NCBI RefSeq assembly: GCF_001017125.1
Contig: NZ_JXOJ01000004.1
Location: forward strand, 124,001-188,000
Origin: Methanoculleus sediminis
GTDB taxonomy: Archaea > Halobacteriota > Methanomicrobia > Methanomicrobiales > Methanoculleaceae
DNA: 64,000 nucleotides
Reading direction: 5' to 3'
The notes below the pieces were generated by a model. It was not told where the DNA came from, ran no database searches, and saw nothing but the letters and a program-made list of their open reading frames with translations. Within the stretch, counting starts at the first letter, position 1. Each line of letters starts with the position of its first letter. Positions 18,448 through 27,180 of this stretch are shown here, in pieces. The translations under genes were made by a program, and so were the position numbers.

Positions 18448-18930
18448 CTAGTGGTTTCCGAGATCGCTGCCGAGATCGCCGATGACTTTCTGGACGTCGA
18501 GCCAGATGATGAGGGTCTTTGCCTTCTCGTCCTCTTCGTCCCCTATTTTGATGATTGCCTTGACATAACTGCTGATAGACGATGTAATACCGTCACTGAT
18601 GCGTTCGATCTGGTCGTTCCGGACCGATACGACGCTGTGAACGTCGTCGACGATGATCCCTACGTTCGATCCGTTCGTCACGTCCGGCATCAGCACGACA
18701 ATCTTTCGGTTCTCGGCCTCATCGGATTCAGGAAGCCCGAGGAGGTTACGGAGGTCGATGATGTTCGTGATCTCGCCTCGCAGGTTGATGATGCCTGTAA
18801 GGTATTCGGGAGCACGGGGAAGGGGAGTGATCGGCATCATCTCCACGATCTCTCGTGCTATCTGGATATCCAGTGCGTAGTGCTCCTCCCCGAGCTGGAA
18901 CTCCACCACGTCTACGGATGCTGCCATCAT
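18448..18930 (-). CDS. cheW: Chemotaxis coupling protein CheW
   Basis: This 160-residue protein is a single CheW domain that links receptors to the CheA kinase. Diagnostic segments are VVEFQLGEEHYALDI, ITPLPRAPEYLTGIINLRGEITNIIDLR and GIIVDDVHSVVSV. The start ATG is at 18928-18930. It lies 7 bp after the MCP stop and 42 bp before cheR, clearly in the same operon. The N- and C-termini show no extra domains. Confidence 0.95.
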   Translation of the reverse strand: MMAASVDVVEFQLGEEHYALDIQIAREIVEMMPITPLPRAPEYLTGIINLRGEITNIIDLRNLLGLPESDEAENRKIVVLMPDVTNGSNVGIIVDDVHSVVSVRNDQIERISDGITSSISSYVKAIIKIGDEEDEKAKTLIIWLDVQKVIGDLGSDLGNH

Positions 18931-18937
18931 CTCCTCC

Positions 18938-21787
18938 CTAGTTCAGTTTGAACTGCATCATTACCTTCTTGAGCTGTTCGGCCATGCTTGCCAGTTCATG
19001 GGATGCGCTTCCGACCTCCTCGGTCGATGCGCTGACCTCTTCGGCGAGTGCCGCCATGTCCTCCGTGCGGTCCAGACTCTCCTTGGTCATGTGGGTGGAC
19101 TCGTCCATCTTCTGCATGACGTTGTTGGTGGAGCCCGCCTGGTCTTCGGTGGCCTTGGTGATCTCACTGATGCCGCGGGTGACCACTTCCACGCTGTCGA
19201 CGATCCGGTTTAAGCCCACGATGACTTTGTCGACACTCTCGAGGCCGGCCTGGATCTCCTGGTGAGATGCCTGCATCGAGTCGGTGGTCTTTTCGGTGCT
19301 TGCCTGGATCGTCCGGATCAGATCCTCGATATCCTGGCTTGCCCGCTTGGACTCTCCGGCAAGGTTCCTGATCTCGCCGGCAACCACGGCGAACCCGCGG
19401 CCGTGTTCTCCGGCCCGGGCGGCCTCGATTGCGGCGTTCAGCGCGAGGAGGTTGGTCTGGTTCGCGATGTCGGCAATCAACTTGACGATGTTGTTGATCT
19501 CCCGCATCTGGTTGTTGAGGGTGCTGATCTCCCCCACGGTCTGCTTGGAGATCTCCTCGACGAGCTGCATCTTCTTCGTCGCGACCTCTCCGAGCGTTGC
19601 CGCGTCGTTTCCTTCCTTGGAGGCCTTCGAGGCCTGCTCCATGACCGACTGCGACGTGCTTGCAATCTCCTCGATGGATGCCGAGAGGTCGTTGATATCC
19701 ATCCCGATCTCCTCGATCTTCTCGAGCTGGCGGCGTGCGTCCTCGGACGACTGCTGCGTCGAGACAGCGACCTGCTCCGTCGCCCGGATGATCTCGTCGG
19801 TGCTCTTGCTGACCTCCTTCGTCGTCATGTCCACCTGATGGGCGGCTTTCGTCACGTCGGCAAGGAGCGCGCGGATTGCGGTCAGCGAGGCGTTGTAATC
19901 GTTCTTGACCTCGTGGAGCGGGTCGTCAGTCGCTGTTTCCACGAACGCCGTCAGGTCGCCCTTCGCCATGGCGGCAAGCGCGCTCCCGAGTCCTCTGGCG
20001 CTCTCTCCAAGCCTCTCGCTCTCCCGCTTCGCGGTCTCCATCAGTTCGCGGATCTGGTCCTCCCTCTCCCGCTGCTCGGTCCAGTCGTTCCAGACGTAGA
20101 AAGCCATCTCGATCTCGCCGTTCCGGTCAAGGATGGGGATGGCATTCAGGGTGAGGTATTTCCTGACGCCGTCGGGCCACTTGACCATGACGTCCGTCCG
20201 GGCGAGTTTCTTCGTCTCGTAGCAGGCGTAGAAGTGGTCGCCCTCAAGGATGGTGATGTCGTAGTCGTAGAGTTTCTTTGCAAGCGTCTCTTCGCGGGTG
20301 CCCCGCCACATCCGGGCATACTCGTCGTTGATGTCGATCCGGCTCTTGTCCGCGCGGAGGGTTGCGATGGCGAGCGGGTTCTGCTTGATCATCGCGTCGA
20401 CCCGGTGCTCGGTATCCTTGACCTCCTCCTCCTTCGCCTTGAGGTCGGTCCAGTCGTTCCAGACGTAGAAGGCCATCTCGATCTCGCCGTTCTCGTCGAG
20501 GATGGGGATGGCGTTTAAGGTGAGGTATTTTTTGACGCCGTCGGGCCACTGGACCATTGCGTCCGTCCGGGCGGGTTTCTTCGTCTCGTAGCAGGCGTAG
20601 AAGTGGTCGCCGCCGATGACGGTGATGTCGTAGTCGTAGAGTTTCTTCGCGAGGGTCTCTTCGCGGGTGCCGCGCCACATCCGGGCGTACTCGTCGTTGA
20701 TGTCGATCCGGCTCTTGTCCGCGCGGAGGGTTGCGATGGCAAGCGGGTTCTGCTTGATCATCGTGTCGACGCTGTGCTTGAGACTCTCGGCCTCTTCTTT
20801 CTCATTCTGGAGGTCGGTCCAGTCGTTCCAGACGTAGAAGGCCATCTCGATCTCGCCGTTCTCGTCGAGGATGGGGATGGCATTCAGAGTGAGGTATTTC
20901 CTGACGCCGTCGGGCCACTTGACCATGACGTCCGTCCGGGCGAGTTTCTTCGTCTCGTAGCAGGCGTAGAAGTGGTCGCCGCCGATGACGGTGATGTCGT
21001 AGTCGTAGAGTTTCTTCGCAAGCGTCTCTTCGCGGGTGCCGCGCCACATCCGGGCATACTCGTCGTTGATGTCGATCCGGCTCTTGTCGGGGCGGAGGAG
21101 CGCGATGGCAAGCGGATTCAGTTTGATCATCGTGTCGATGCGATGCTGCATCCTCTGGATCTCCTCCTCCTCCTGCCGTTTTTCGGTGAGGTCGTTGTAG
21201 ACCATGAGGATGCTCTCGACCGCGTTCTCGTTGTCGAGCAGCGGGATGCCGTACTGCTCGAGCGTACGGGTGCCCGAGGGGAGTTCGACGACGACTTCCG
21301 CATAGACGCGCTTCTTCTCCTGGATTGCCTGTCGGAGGCCGGAACCCTTCTGGGACGATATCCTGAAGTCTTTCAGGCTCCTGCCGAGCACCTGATCCAT
21401 CGGGATCCCGCTCATCTCGGCGTAGGCCGTGTTTGCCATGGTTACTTTGAAGTCCGGATTGACGACCAGGATGGGCATCGGATTCTGCTGGATGATCGTA
21501 TCGGATCCCTTCAGAAGCATCCTGGCCTCTTCCAGCCGGTGCTTGAAGCGCTGCTTCTCCTCCTGTTTCTTCTCGAGCAGCGCGTTGATCGAGGTGGCCA
21601 GCGGCCGGTAACTCTCCGGAATGCCGGTGAGGTCGATCTGCACGGAGTCGTCGCCTTCAAGCGCCGCGTGGAGTGCGGCCTCGATCGCCCCGGGGAGTAC
21701 CACCGCTCCCTGTTCCTGCGTCTGTCCTGTCATGCCCGGCACAATCGGCCCGGTAAATAATGCTTTCCTTCCTGGTTTATCGATCAT
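18938..21787 (-). CDS. Soluble methyl-accepting chemotaxis protein with four PAS domains
   Basis: This 949-residue chemoreceptor has no membrane segment, so it should act in the cytosol. In order: a short N-terminal coiled coil, a PAS domain (about 105-215), three nearly identical PAS units (about 230-580), a HAMP-like segment ([13 protein letters not shown]), and the signalling coiled coil. The trimer-contact tip is [20 protein letters not shown], followed by [15 protein letters not shown]. The start ATG 21785-21787 has GAGG 7 nt upstream; a later ATG at 21733 has no clear site. It sits 17 bp after the ParA gene. The input is probably a small molecule or redox state sensed by the PAS units; no ligand can be assigned. 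Confidence 0.94.
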   Translation of the reverse strand: MIDKPGRKALFTGPIVPGMTGQTQEQGAVVLPGAIEAALHAALEGDDSVQIDLTGIPESYRPLATSINALLEKKQEEKQRFKHRLEEARMLLKGSDTIIQQNPMPILVVNPDFKVTMANTAYAEMSGIPMDQVLGRSLKDFRISSQKGSGLRQAIQEKKRVYAEVVVELPSGTRTLEQYGIPLLDNENAVESILMVYNDLTEKRQEEEEIQRMQHRIDTMIKLNPLAIALLRPDKSRIDINDEYARMWRGTREETLAKKLYDYDITVIGGDHFYACYETKKLARTDVMVKWPDGVRKYLTLNAIPILDENGEIEMAFYVWNDWTDLQNEKEEAESLKHSVDTMIKQNPLAIATLRADKSRIDINDEYARMWRGTREETLAKKLYDYDITVIGGDHFYACYETKKPARTDAMVQWPDGVKKYLTLNAIPILDENGEIEMAFYVWNDWTDLKAKEEEVKDTEHRVDAMIKQNPLAIATLRADKSRIDINDEYARMWRGTREETLAKKLYDYDITILEGDHFYACYETKKLARTDVMVKWPDGVRKYLTLNAIPILDRNGEIEMAFYVWNDWTEQREREDQIRELMETAKRESERLGESARGLGSALAAMAKGDLTAFVETATDDPLHEVKNDYNASLTAIRALLADVTKAAHQVDMTTKEVSKSTDEIIRATEQVAVSTQQSSEDARRQLEKIEEIGMDINDLSASIEEIASTSQSVMEQASKASKEGNDAATLGEVATKKMQLVEEISKQTVGEISTLNNQMREINNIVKLIADIANQTNLLALNAAIEAARAGEHGRGFAVVAGEIRNLAGESKRASQDIEDLIRTIQASTEKTTDSMQASHQEIQAGLESVDKVIVGLNRIVDSVEVVTRGISEITKATEDQAGSTNNVMQKMDESTHMTKESLDRTEDMAALAEEVSASTEEVGSASHELASMAEQLKKVMMQFKLN
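20075..21165 (-). repeat. Triplicated PAS-coding unit (about 366 bp each)
   Basis: Three tandem units of about 122 codons repeat inside the MCP. Shared phrases such as [25 protein letters not shown] and [11 protein letters not shown] occur in every copy, with long stretches identical even at third codon positions. The period, seen from the recurring TCGGTCCAGTCGTTCC motif near 20077, 20443 and 20809, is about 366 bp. This points to recent amplification or gene conversion. Confidence 0.85.
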
Positions 21788-21803
21788 CGATTACACATCC
21801 TCA

Positions 21804-22673
21804 TCATGTTTTTTTGTCCCGTTCGGTGAGCGCAGTCGCTATCGCCCGGTATTCCCTGCCGGCATCGCTCTCGGGCGCGTAATGGGAGATAGGGAGCCCC
21901 TTTTGCTGCGTCTCATAGATTGCAGGAGAATACGGGACCGTGAATACCTGCTTGAACGCTTTTCTTACCTCGGATTCGAACGCCTTCAGCCGCTCTCTCT
22001 CCTTCTCCTCTTCCGCGGAGGAGGCGGGCAGGAAGATCCGTTTCAGGAAAAGCGCAAGCCCGCCTGTTCCGGCCGCCGGGTCACCCGATCCTTTCCAGCG
22101 GGTGAGAATGGCGAAATCTGCGCCGACGTCTTCTCCGAGCATCTCCCTGATGTCGCCGAAGACCGCAGACAGGGCTTCCATGCCTTTCAGGGCGAAAGTA
22201 CCGGCATCGAGGGTGACGACGGTGTGATCCGCTGCGACGAGGCCGTTGATGACGAACTGCCCCATGCTCGGTGGCGTGTCGATCAGGATGAAATCGTAGG
22301 CGTCCTTCACCTGCGCGAGCGCCTCCTTGAGCAGCCCCGCCCGGTTCTCGATACCGTAGAGATAGGGTTCAACCCCCACGAGGTCCAGAGTTGCCGGAGC
22401 GAGATCGATGCCCGATGCCGTGGAGACGATCACATCGGTGATCCCGGCATCGGAAAAGCCTTCAAAGACACTCATGAAGACGTCATACATGCTCAGTTCG
22501 AGGGTTTCGGGGTTGACCCCGAGACCCGTGGTGGCATTGGCCTGCGGGTCGCAGTCTACGACCAGAACACTCTTCCCATCTTTCTGGAGGTACCCTGCAA
22601 CGTTAAGGCACGATGTCGTCTTTCCCGTACCGCCCTTATGGTGGGCGAACGCTATAATCGTAATGTCCAGCAC
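21804..22673 (-). CDS. ParA/Soj-family ATPase
   Basis: This 289-residue deviant Walker ATPase has the motif HHKGGTGKTT at about residues 11-20, DCDPQAN for the A' box and ILIDTPPSMG for Walker B. Such proteins position plasmids, chromosomes or large protein arrays, usually with a ParB-like partner. No ParB is adjacent; instead the MCP gene starts 17 bp after its stop, so the likely job is positioning a chemoreceptor cluster. The ORF begins with GTG at 22671-22673. A near-palindromic site lies directly upstream at 22681-22701. Confidence 0.9.
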   Translation of the reverse strand: MLDITIIAFAHHKGGTGKTTSCLNVAGYLQKDGKSVLVVDCDPQANATTGLGVNPETLELSMYDVFMSVFEGFSDAGITDVIVSTASGIDLAPATLDLVGVEPYLYGIENRAGLLKEALAQVKDAYDFILIDTPPSMGQFVINGLVAADHTVVTLDAGTFALKGMEALSAVFGDIREMLGEDVGADFAILTRWKGSGDPAAGTGGLALFLKRIFLPASSAEEEKERERLKAFESEVRKAFKQVFTVPYSPAIYETQQKGLPISHYAPESDAGREYRAIATALTERDKKT

Positions 22674-22680
22674 CCCTCAA

Positions 22681-22701
22681 TACCTCTATTTGAAATAGGT
22701 A
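22681..22701. promoter_or_regulatory. Imperfect palindrome before the ParA operon
   Basis: TACCTCTATTTGAAATAGGTA is an inverted repeat with one unpaired base in the left arm, placed 8 bp before the ParA start codon. It overlaps the expected initiation region of the operon, so a repressor bound here would block transcription. Confidence 0.4.
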
Positions 22702-22890
22702 TTATTAAATCTACTTTTATTATGCTATGTATATTCCGAGCGTCTCGCGTTTTTTGAAATATTCTTTCGTCAAAGAAGATGAATTGAAGGTTTTTTTGCC
22801 ATTGTATCTCGGGGGATTCGGAGGCGGAAAATGAGCGCCGTACAAGCCAGTCGCTGCCGGGAGATTCGGCGCCTGGCGGGGCGGCAGATT

Positions 22891-23571
22891 TTAACGTGAG
22901 ATATCGCCGTCGGTGGGGAGTACAGCGGGTTTCCTGTCTCCGGGATCGATTGCGGCCCGGAGCCTCTGCACGCGCTCGGAGATCGACGGCCGGTAGTCGG
23001 GCTCGGAACGAAGCATCCCGGGGATTACACTTTTACGGCGGGGGGACGACGCCCCTGCCAGCAGGCCGGGAAGAAGGTTCTGGAGGAGATCTCCGGGATC
23101 CCTGACCCGGTAGCAGCATCTCATCGCATCGGCAGCGTAACGGTCGGCTACGAATTCTTCATCGCACATACGGTGGTAGTACGTCCGGTAGGCGAAGAAG
23201 GCGGTCAGGAGGAGGAGGGCGATGAAGGCCGGCTTTGCACCCGGAAGGTCTCCGGCCTGCAGGGGCGGGTGCCCGAGGAAGACGAGGCAGAGGAGAACCG
23301 GGAGGGCCGGAAGGGCTGAGAGGAGAGATGAGCCCTTCCGTACGTGCCCCTCTTCGTGGAGCAGCACGAACCGGAGCGCGTCGTCGCTTGCCCACGCAAG
23401 GTTTCTCTCGTAGAATGAATGCCGGTAGCGGATGCAGTTGAGTGCGGGGCATCCCCGCAGGGAGACGGTGAAGGGGCATCTCACCAGCCTCCTCCTGCGG
23501 TCAATCAACCCCTTCTCCTGAAGTTCCCGGAATATCCGGTACAGGCGGGAATTGCGGTCGGCCTCACTCAT
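22891..23571 (-). CDS. M48-like membrane zinc metalloprotease
   Basis: This 226-residue protein carries the zincin motif HEEGH (HExxH) near residue 73 and a distal glutamate in CDEEFVADRYA, the arrangement of HtpX/M48 peptidases. Two membrane segments lie between them. The N-terminal 30 residues (MSEADRNSRLYRIFRELQEK) are predicted helical and precede a Cys-containing strand region. It is shorter than typical HtpX (about 280-300). An AT-rich promoter region (TATATATTAAATATT) lies upstream. No partner is seen. Substrates are likely membrane proteins, by analogy. Confidence 0.75.
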   Translation of the reverse strand: MSEADRNSRLYRIFRELQEKGLIDRRRRLVRCPFTVSLRGCPALNCIRYRHSFYERNLAWASDDALRFVLLHEEGHVRKGSSLLSALPALPVLLCLVFLGHPPLQAGDLPGAKPAFIALLLLTAFFAYRTYYHRMCDEEFVADRYAADAMRCCYRVRDPGDLLQNLLPGLLAGASSPRRKSVIPGMLRSEPDYRPSISERVQRLRAAIDPGDRKPAVLPTDGDISR

Positions 23572-23974
23572 TATGGTGGAATTATAATTATGGTTATATA
23601 TTAAATATTGCTCCGGGACGAATTGCCTTCATTGCGGAAATTTCCCGATTTTATCTCCAATGATACGTGGATGGAAGTTCCTCCCGGCGATGCGCCGTCC
23701 GATCCGGCACAGCCCTCCCTCTCCGGTCACCTGCGGAGAACGAACCCGGACGTGCGCCTGCACGCCCTCCAGGAACCCGGGCAGTTCCCGGACCGCGCCC
23801 TCCGGTATCGAGCCCGGAATCCGAAACATTTGCAATCTCCGTTTTTTCACAATATTTTAATAATAGCAGCCAAAATTCTGAATGAATAGAGTGGAGGTGA
23901 ATCTGGAGAACGGGAGGGGCCATACGGCCGTGCTTGCGCCCGCACGGCGTACGGCTCCCCGGTTCTCCGAGCGA
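23572..23974. other. Divergent promoter region with unclear leader
   Basis: This stretch lies between the M48-like gene and the lipoprotein gene. It holds AT-rich promoter-like sequence at both ends: 23590-23605 for the protease, and ATATTTTAATAA around 23853-23864 for the rightward gene. The rightward transcript would start near 23880, giving a leader of about 95 nt before the lipoprotein ATG at 23975, or a longer product starting at ATG 23882. The middle shows no gene I can support. Confidence 0.5.
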
Positions 23975-24334
23975 ATGTCCAGAACATATGCGATTCTTCT
24001 GATACTGGCCCTTGCCGGCCTCGCCGGGGCTGCCGGCTGCCTCTCCACGTCGTTTGGGGAGGTGACCTACAGCGGCGACGCCATGCGGGTCCATGTGGAG
24101 AACCCCGGCGAGCCCGTCGAGAACGCCGTGCTCCAGATTACGATCATGGAGGTGGTCGGGCTTGAACAGCACGAGGCCTTCTCCGAAGCGCGGTATATCG
24201 ACCTTGTTACGGGGGAGAACGAATACACGATCCGGGCAGACCTGCAGCCCGGCTCATACAAGGCCTTTCTGACCATCTTCGTCGGCAGCGAGCGGAGAGC
24301 ATCGGTCATCCGCGACCTGGAGGTAACAGCCTGA
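23975..24334 (+). CDS. Small predicted lipoprotein
   Basis: This 119-residue protein begins MSRTYAILLILALAGLAG and has a clear lipobox AAGC, so it is probably lipid-anchored outside the membrane. The mature part is a single beta-sandwich-like domain (VHVENPGEPVENAVLQITIM, RADLQPGSYKAFLTIFV), resembling archaeal FxLYD/CARDB-like folds. An in-frame ATG at 23882 would add a 31-residue N-terminus in front of the signal peptide. Its TGA overlaps the inferred CTG start of adenine deaminase, so the two are coupled. Confidence 0.7.
   Translation: MSRTYAILLILALAGLAGAAGCLSTSFGEVTYSGDAMRVHVENPGEPVENAVLQITIMEVVGLEQHEAFSEARYIDLVTGENEYTIRADLQPGSYKAFLTIFVGSERRASVIRDLEVTA
24319..24333 (+). promoter_or_regulatory. 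GGAGGT RBS and CTG start of adenine deaminase
   Basis: GGAGGT at 24319-24324 is a perfect Shine-Dalgarno sequence. Six bases later is CTG at 24331, in frame with the deaminase and overlapping the upstream TGA as CTGA. There is no ATG, GTG or TTG in this frame between here and GTG 24445, which lies inside the conserved domain. Confidence 0.6.
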
Positions 24335-25989
24335 CCCCGGCGGGACTCGCGGCGGCGCGGGGGCTCGAACCCGCGGATGCCGTCTTCTCCGGAGCGGAGG
24401 TCTTCAATCCCTTCGCGTGCTCCTGGGAGCGCACGGACTTCGCGGTGAAGGACGGCCGCATCGTCGGCATCGGGGAGTACGAGGGGAAGCGCGAGCATGA
24501 CCTCTCGGGCGCTTACGTGGTGCCCGGCCTGATCGACGCCCACGTCCATATCGAGAGTTCGCTCCTCGCGCCGGCGGAGTATGCCCGGCTCGTCCTCGCG
24601 CACGGCACGACGACGGTGATCGCCGACCCCCACGAGATAGCAAACGTCTGCGGGGCGCCGGGGATCGACTACATGCTTGCCGAAGGGGCGCGGACGCCGC
24701 TCGACGTCCTGGTCATGCTCCCCTCCTGCGTCCCGGCAACGCCCTTCGATAAGGGCGGCGCCGTGCTCACGGCCGCAGACCTCGCCCGGTTCCGGGGCAG
24801 GGAGGGGGTCGTCGGGCTCGCCGAGGTGATGAACGTCCCCGGCGTCCTCTTCGGCGACGAGGATCTCCGGGCGAAGATGGATCTCTTCGAGGTCATCGAC
24901 GGCCATGCGCCGTTCCTCTCGGGAAAGGACCTGAACGCCTACATCTATGCCGGCGTCCAGAGCGACCACGAGTGTACGGAGCTTTCCGAGGCGCGGGAGA
25001 AACTCCTCCGGGGGATGTACGTCATGATCCGGGAGGGCTCGACGGAGAAGAACCTCCGCGACCTCCTTCCGCTCGTCGACGCCTGCACGGCGCCGCGGTG
25101 CTGCTTCGCCACCGACGACCGGCACGCCGACATGCTCGCCGGGGAGGGGCATATCGACGACTGCATCAGAAAGGCGGTCGCGTGCGGCCTCGAGGTCGAG
25201 CAGGCGCTCCGTATGGCCACGCTCTCCGCCGCCGGAAGGTTCGGGCTCCACGACCGGGGCGTTCTCGCACCGGGCAGGCTTGCCGACTTCTGCGTCGTCG
25301 ACGATCCCGACCGCTTCCGCGTCCTCCGGACGTTCAAGCGCGGCGCCGAGGTCATCGACGCCGGCTACCTGCCCCCTGCCTGCCCGGCGTCTCCCATGCA
25401 CGTCCGCGTGCCGGAACCCGGCGATATCCGGTTAGCCGGGCGGGGGGAGGCGCGGGTGATCGGGATCGTGCCCGGTCAGATCACGACCCGGGAGATGCGC
25501 TGCTCCGTAGACGCCGCCGGGATCCCGGATCTCGACCGCGACATCCTCAAGGCGGTCGTCACCGACCGCTACCGGGCTACCGGCTCCGGCGTCGGGCTCG
25601 TGCACGGCTTTCACCTGCAGGAAGGGGCGATCGCCGGGTCGGTCTCCCACGACTCCCACAACATCGTCGCGGTCGGAGCCGGCGACGCCGATATCGTCCG
25701 CGCCGTCGCCGAGGTGGTCCGGCTCGGCGGGGGCCTCGCGGTGGTCTCCGGGCGCGACGTAACTGCGCTCCCGCTCGAGTGCGCCGGACTGATGTCGGCC
25801 CTCCCCTACGACGAGGTCGTGCGGCGGCTTGCGGCCCTCGAGGAGCATGCCCGGCGGCTCGGCGCGATTGCAAATCCCTTCATGTACCTCTCGTTCCTCG
25901 CCCTGACGGTCATCCCCGAGATCCGGGTCACGGAGCGCGGGGTCTTCGACGTCGGGGCGTTTGCGGACGTGCCGCTGTTTGAGGAGTGA
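24331..25989 (+). CDS. ade: Adenine deaminase
   Basis: This amidohydrolase of about 552 residues converts adenine to hypoxanthine in purine salvage. Metal-site and family motifs are GLIDAHVHIESSLL, GTTTVIADPHEIANVCG, VQSDHECT, CFATDDRHADM and GRLADFCVVDD; the C-terminal domain carries SVSHDSHNIVAVG. The conserved N-terminal strands (ADAVFSGAEVFNPF, FAVKDGRIVGIG) lie before GTG 24445, so translation must start earlier. CTG 24331, preceded by GGAGGT at 6 nt, is the only plausible site and gives the family's usual length. A stem plus T7 terminator follows. Confidence 0.93.
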   Translation: MTPAGLAAARGLEPADAVFSGAEVFNPFACSWERTDFAVKDGRIVGIGEYEGKREHDLSGAYVVPGLIDAHVHIESSLLAPAEYARLVLAHGTTTVIADPHEIANVCGAPGIDYMLAEGARTPLDVLVMLPSCVPATPFDKGGAVLTAADLARFRGREGVVGLAEVMNVPGVLFGDEDLRAKMDLFEVIDGHAPFLSGKDLNAYIYAGVQSDHECTELSEAREKLLRGMYVMIREGSTEKNLRDLLPLVDACTAPRCCFATDDRHADMLAGEGHIDDCIRKAVACGLEVEQALRMATLSAAGRFGLHDRGVLAPGRLADFCVVDDPDRFRVLRTFKRGAEVIDAGYLPPACPASPMHVRVPEPGDIRLAGRGEARVIGIVPGQITTREMRCSVDAAGIPDLDRDILKAVVTDRYRATGSGVGLVHGFHLQEGAIAGSVSHDSHNIVAVGAGDADIVRAVAEVVRLGGGLAVVSGRDVTALPLECAGLMSALPYDEVVRRLAALEEHARRLGAIANPFMYLSFLALTVIPEIRVTERGVFDVGAFADVPLFEE

Positions 25990-25999
25990 GAGGACGTGC

Positions 26000-26025
26000 A
26001 GGGGTGCTCTCCCCTGACTTTTTTT
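26000..26025 (+). terminator. Terminator after adenine deaminase
   Basis: AGGGG / CCCCT with a 6-nt loop at 26000-26015 is followed by GAC and a run of seven T residues ending at 26025, 11 bp after the deaminase stop. Confidence 0.6.
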
Positions 26026-26050
26026 GGTTGTGTTTCCGGTTGATGGGATT

Positions 26051-26126
26051 TCACGCGAAGCCGCGAAGCCGCGAAGGTGGTGTGGTTGCGAACAGTTCTC
26101 TTCGCGCACTTCGCGGCTTCGCGTGA
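26051..26126. repeat. Extragenic hairpin element, short form
   Basis: TCACGCGAAGCCGCGAAGC at the left is the inverse of the right end CTTCGCGGCTTCGCGTGA, so the element folds into one long hairpin with a loop of about 40 nt. It sits between the convergent adenine deaminase and acyltransferase-like genes. Related copies are at 45867-46010, 57928-57993 and 58071-58434. Confidence 0.8.
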
Positions 26127-26136
26127 GTTGATAACA

Positions 26137-26886
26137 TCACCAAAACCCCGTCACCGCCCCCGGCGCCAGCACCGCGATCAGGAGCAGGACCGCCGGCTGA
26201 TGCAGGAAGTAGATGAAGAGCGAGTGTCGGCCCAGGAACTCGAGCGGCCGGGCAAACGCCGGTTCCGCAACCGTGAGCGGGCAACTCCGTTTTCCGTCGG
26301 GGTAGAAGAGGCGGCCGACTGCCATCCCGACCAGGACGAGGCCGAACCAGGGGAGGAGCGGGACGTAATCGAGACTCGAAAAAGATTCCGGCCGGATGCC
26401 GAGCCAGAGGAGCGGCCACGGGCCCGTGACGAGGCTTGCCGCGTAGCCCGCGATGAGGCAGGCGATGCTCGCGATGAGAAGTTTTTCCGTATCAAGCCGG
26501 GCGAAGAGCGGCGCAAGCAGGATCGCAAGCCCGATGAAGTGCAGGATGCCGAAGACGATGTAGACGTTCGGTAGAAAGAGCCAGGTGACGGCGGTGATGA
26601 CGAGGCCGTAGCCGAATATGGTGAGGCCGCGCCGGACGTACTTGAGCGCGAGGCCGCGTCTATCAAGCCGTCGTGCTGCCCGGGCGTAACTGATGGTGAA
26701 GGAGAGCCCGACGAGGAAGATGAACGTCGATGCGGTCAGGTAGGCGAGCATCCTGAGGAACCCGCCGGAGACGTCGAGCGGCAGGACGCCGAAGAAGTCG
26801 AGGTCGAAGGCCGAATGGAAGAGGATCATCGTCACGACGGCGATGCCCCGGGCGAGGTCGATCTCCCAGTAACGCTCTCCCGGCAT
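26137..26886 (-). CDS. DUF1624/heparan-alpha-glucosaminide N-acetyltransferase-like membrane protein
   Basis: This 249-residue integral membrane protein has about seven segments. It opens with RYWEIDLARGIAVVTMILFH, the hallmark of the DUF1624/YeiB/HGSNAT acyltransferase group in which the first-helix His and Asp are catalytic. The C-terminal FLGRHSLFIYFLHQPAVLL is also typical. The acyl donor and acceptor are unknown; modification of a cell-surface sugar or lipid is plausible. It starts 9 bp after the zinc-ribbon gene at 26896-27054 and probably shares its transcript. Confidence 0.85.
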   Translation of the reverse strand: MPGERYWEIDLARGIAVVTMILFHSAFDLDFFGVLPLDVSGGFLRMLAYLTASTFIFLVGLSFTISYARAARRLDRRGLALKYVRRGLTIFGYGLVITAVTWLFLPNVYIVFGILHFIGLAILLAPLFARLDTEKLLIASIACLIAGYAASLVTGPWPLLWLGIRPESFSSLDYVPLLPWFGLVLVGMAVGRLFYPDGKRSCPLTVAEPAFARPLEFLGRHSLFIYFLHQPAVLLLIAVLAPGAVTGFW

Positions 26887-26895
26887 GATGCTCCG

Positions 26896-27054
26896 TCAGA
26901 AGAGCCTTCGCCGGACGGGGGCGCCGCAGGCAGGGCAGGTCTTCGTATCGGTTATCTCCCGGCTCTGCTCCCCGGTGGGCTCGTTGTAGAGCCGGGAGAA
27001 GCCGCACTGCCGGCTGCACTCGATCACGACGAACGGGCTACAGATCCTGCCCAC
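26896..27054 (-). CDS. Small zinc-ribbon protein
   Basis: This 52-residue protein, read from the sequence directly, starts at GTG 27052-27054 with GGTGA 6 nt upstream. It contains ECSRQCGF near residue 12 and CPACGAPVRRRLF at the C-terminus. The paired cysteines predict one treble-clef or ribbon zinc site. The stop is 9 bp before the acyltransferase-like gene, an operon arrangement. The role is unknown; such ribbons bind nucleic acid or act as adaptors. It is easily missed because of its size and GTG start. Confidence 0.75.
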   Translation of the reverse strand: MGRICSPFVVIECSRQCGFSRLYNEPTGEQSREITDTKTCPACGAPVRRRLF

Positions 27055-27180
27055 GTTCTCTCACCCCGCCTTGCTGCTGTAAGCGTATCATGAATTGCCT
27101 ACAGTTTCATGGAACGCTATCTGATAAGCATTTACCCGGGGGGGAGGCACCATTATTCCCCTGCCCGTTCTACTTCTTTC

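Noticed and set aside
20075-21165. Tandem 366-bp repeats as a mobile element
   Set aside because: They are in-frame PAS domains within one long receptor gene, without terminal repeats or a transposase.
23608-23889. Possible 93-residue protein before the lipoprotein gene
   Set aside because: No ribosome binding site, composition like random high-GC sequence, and it runs through the likely promoter of the downstream gene.
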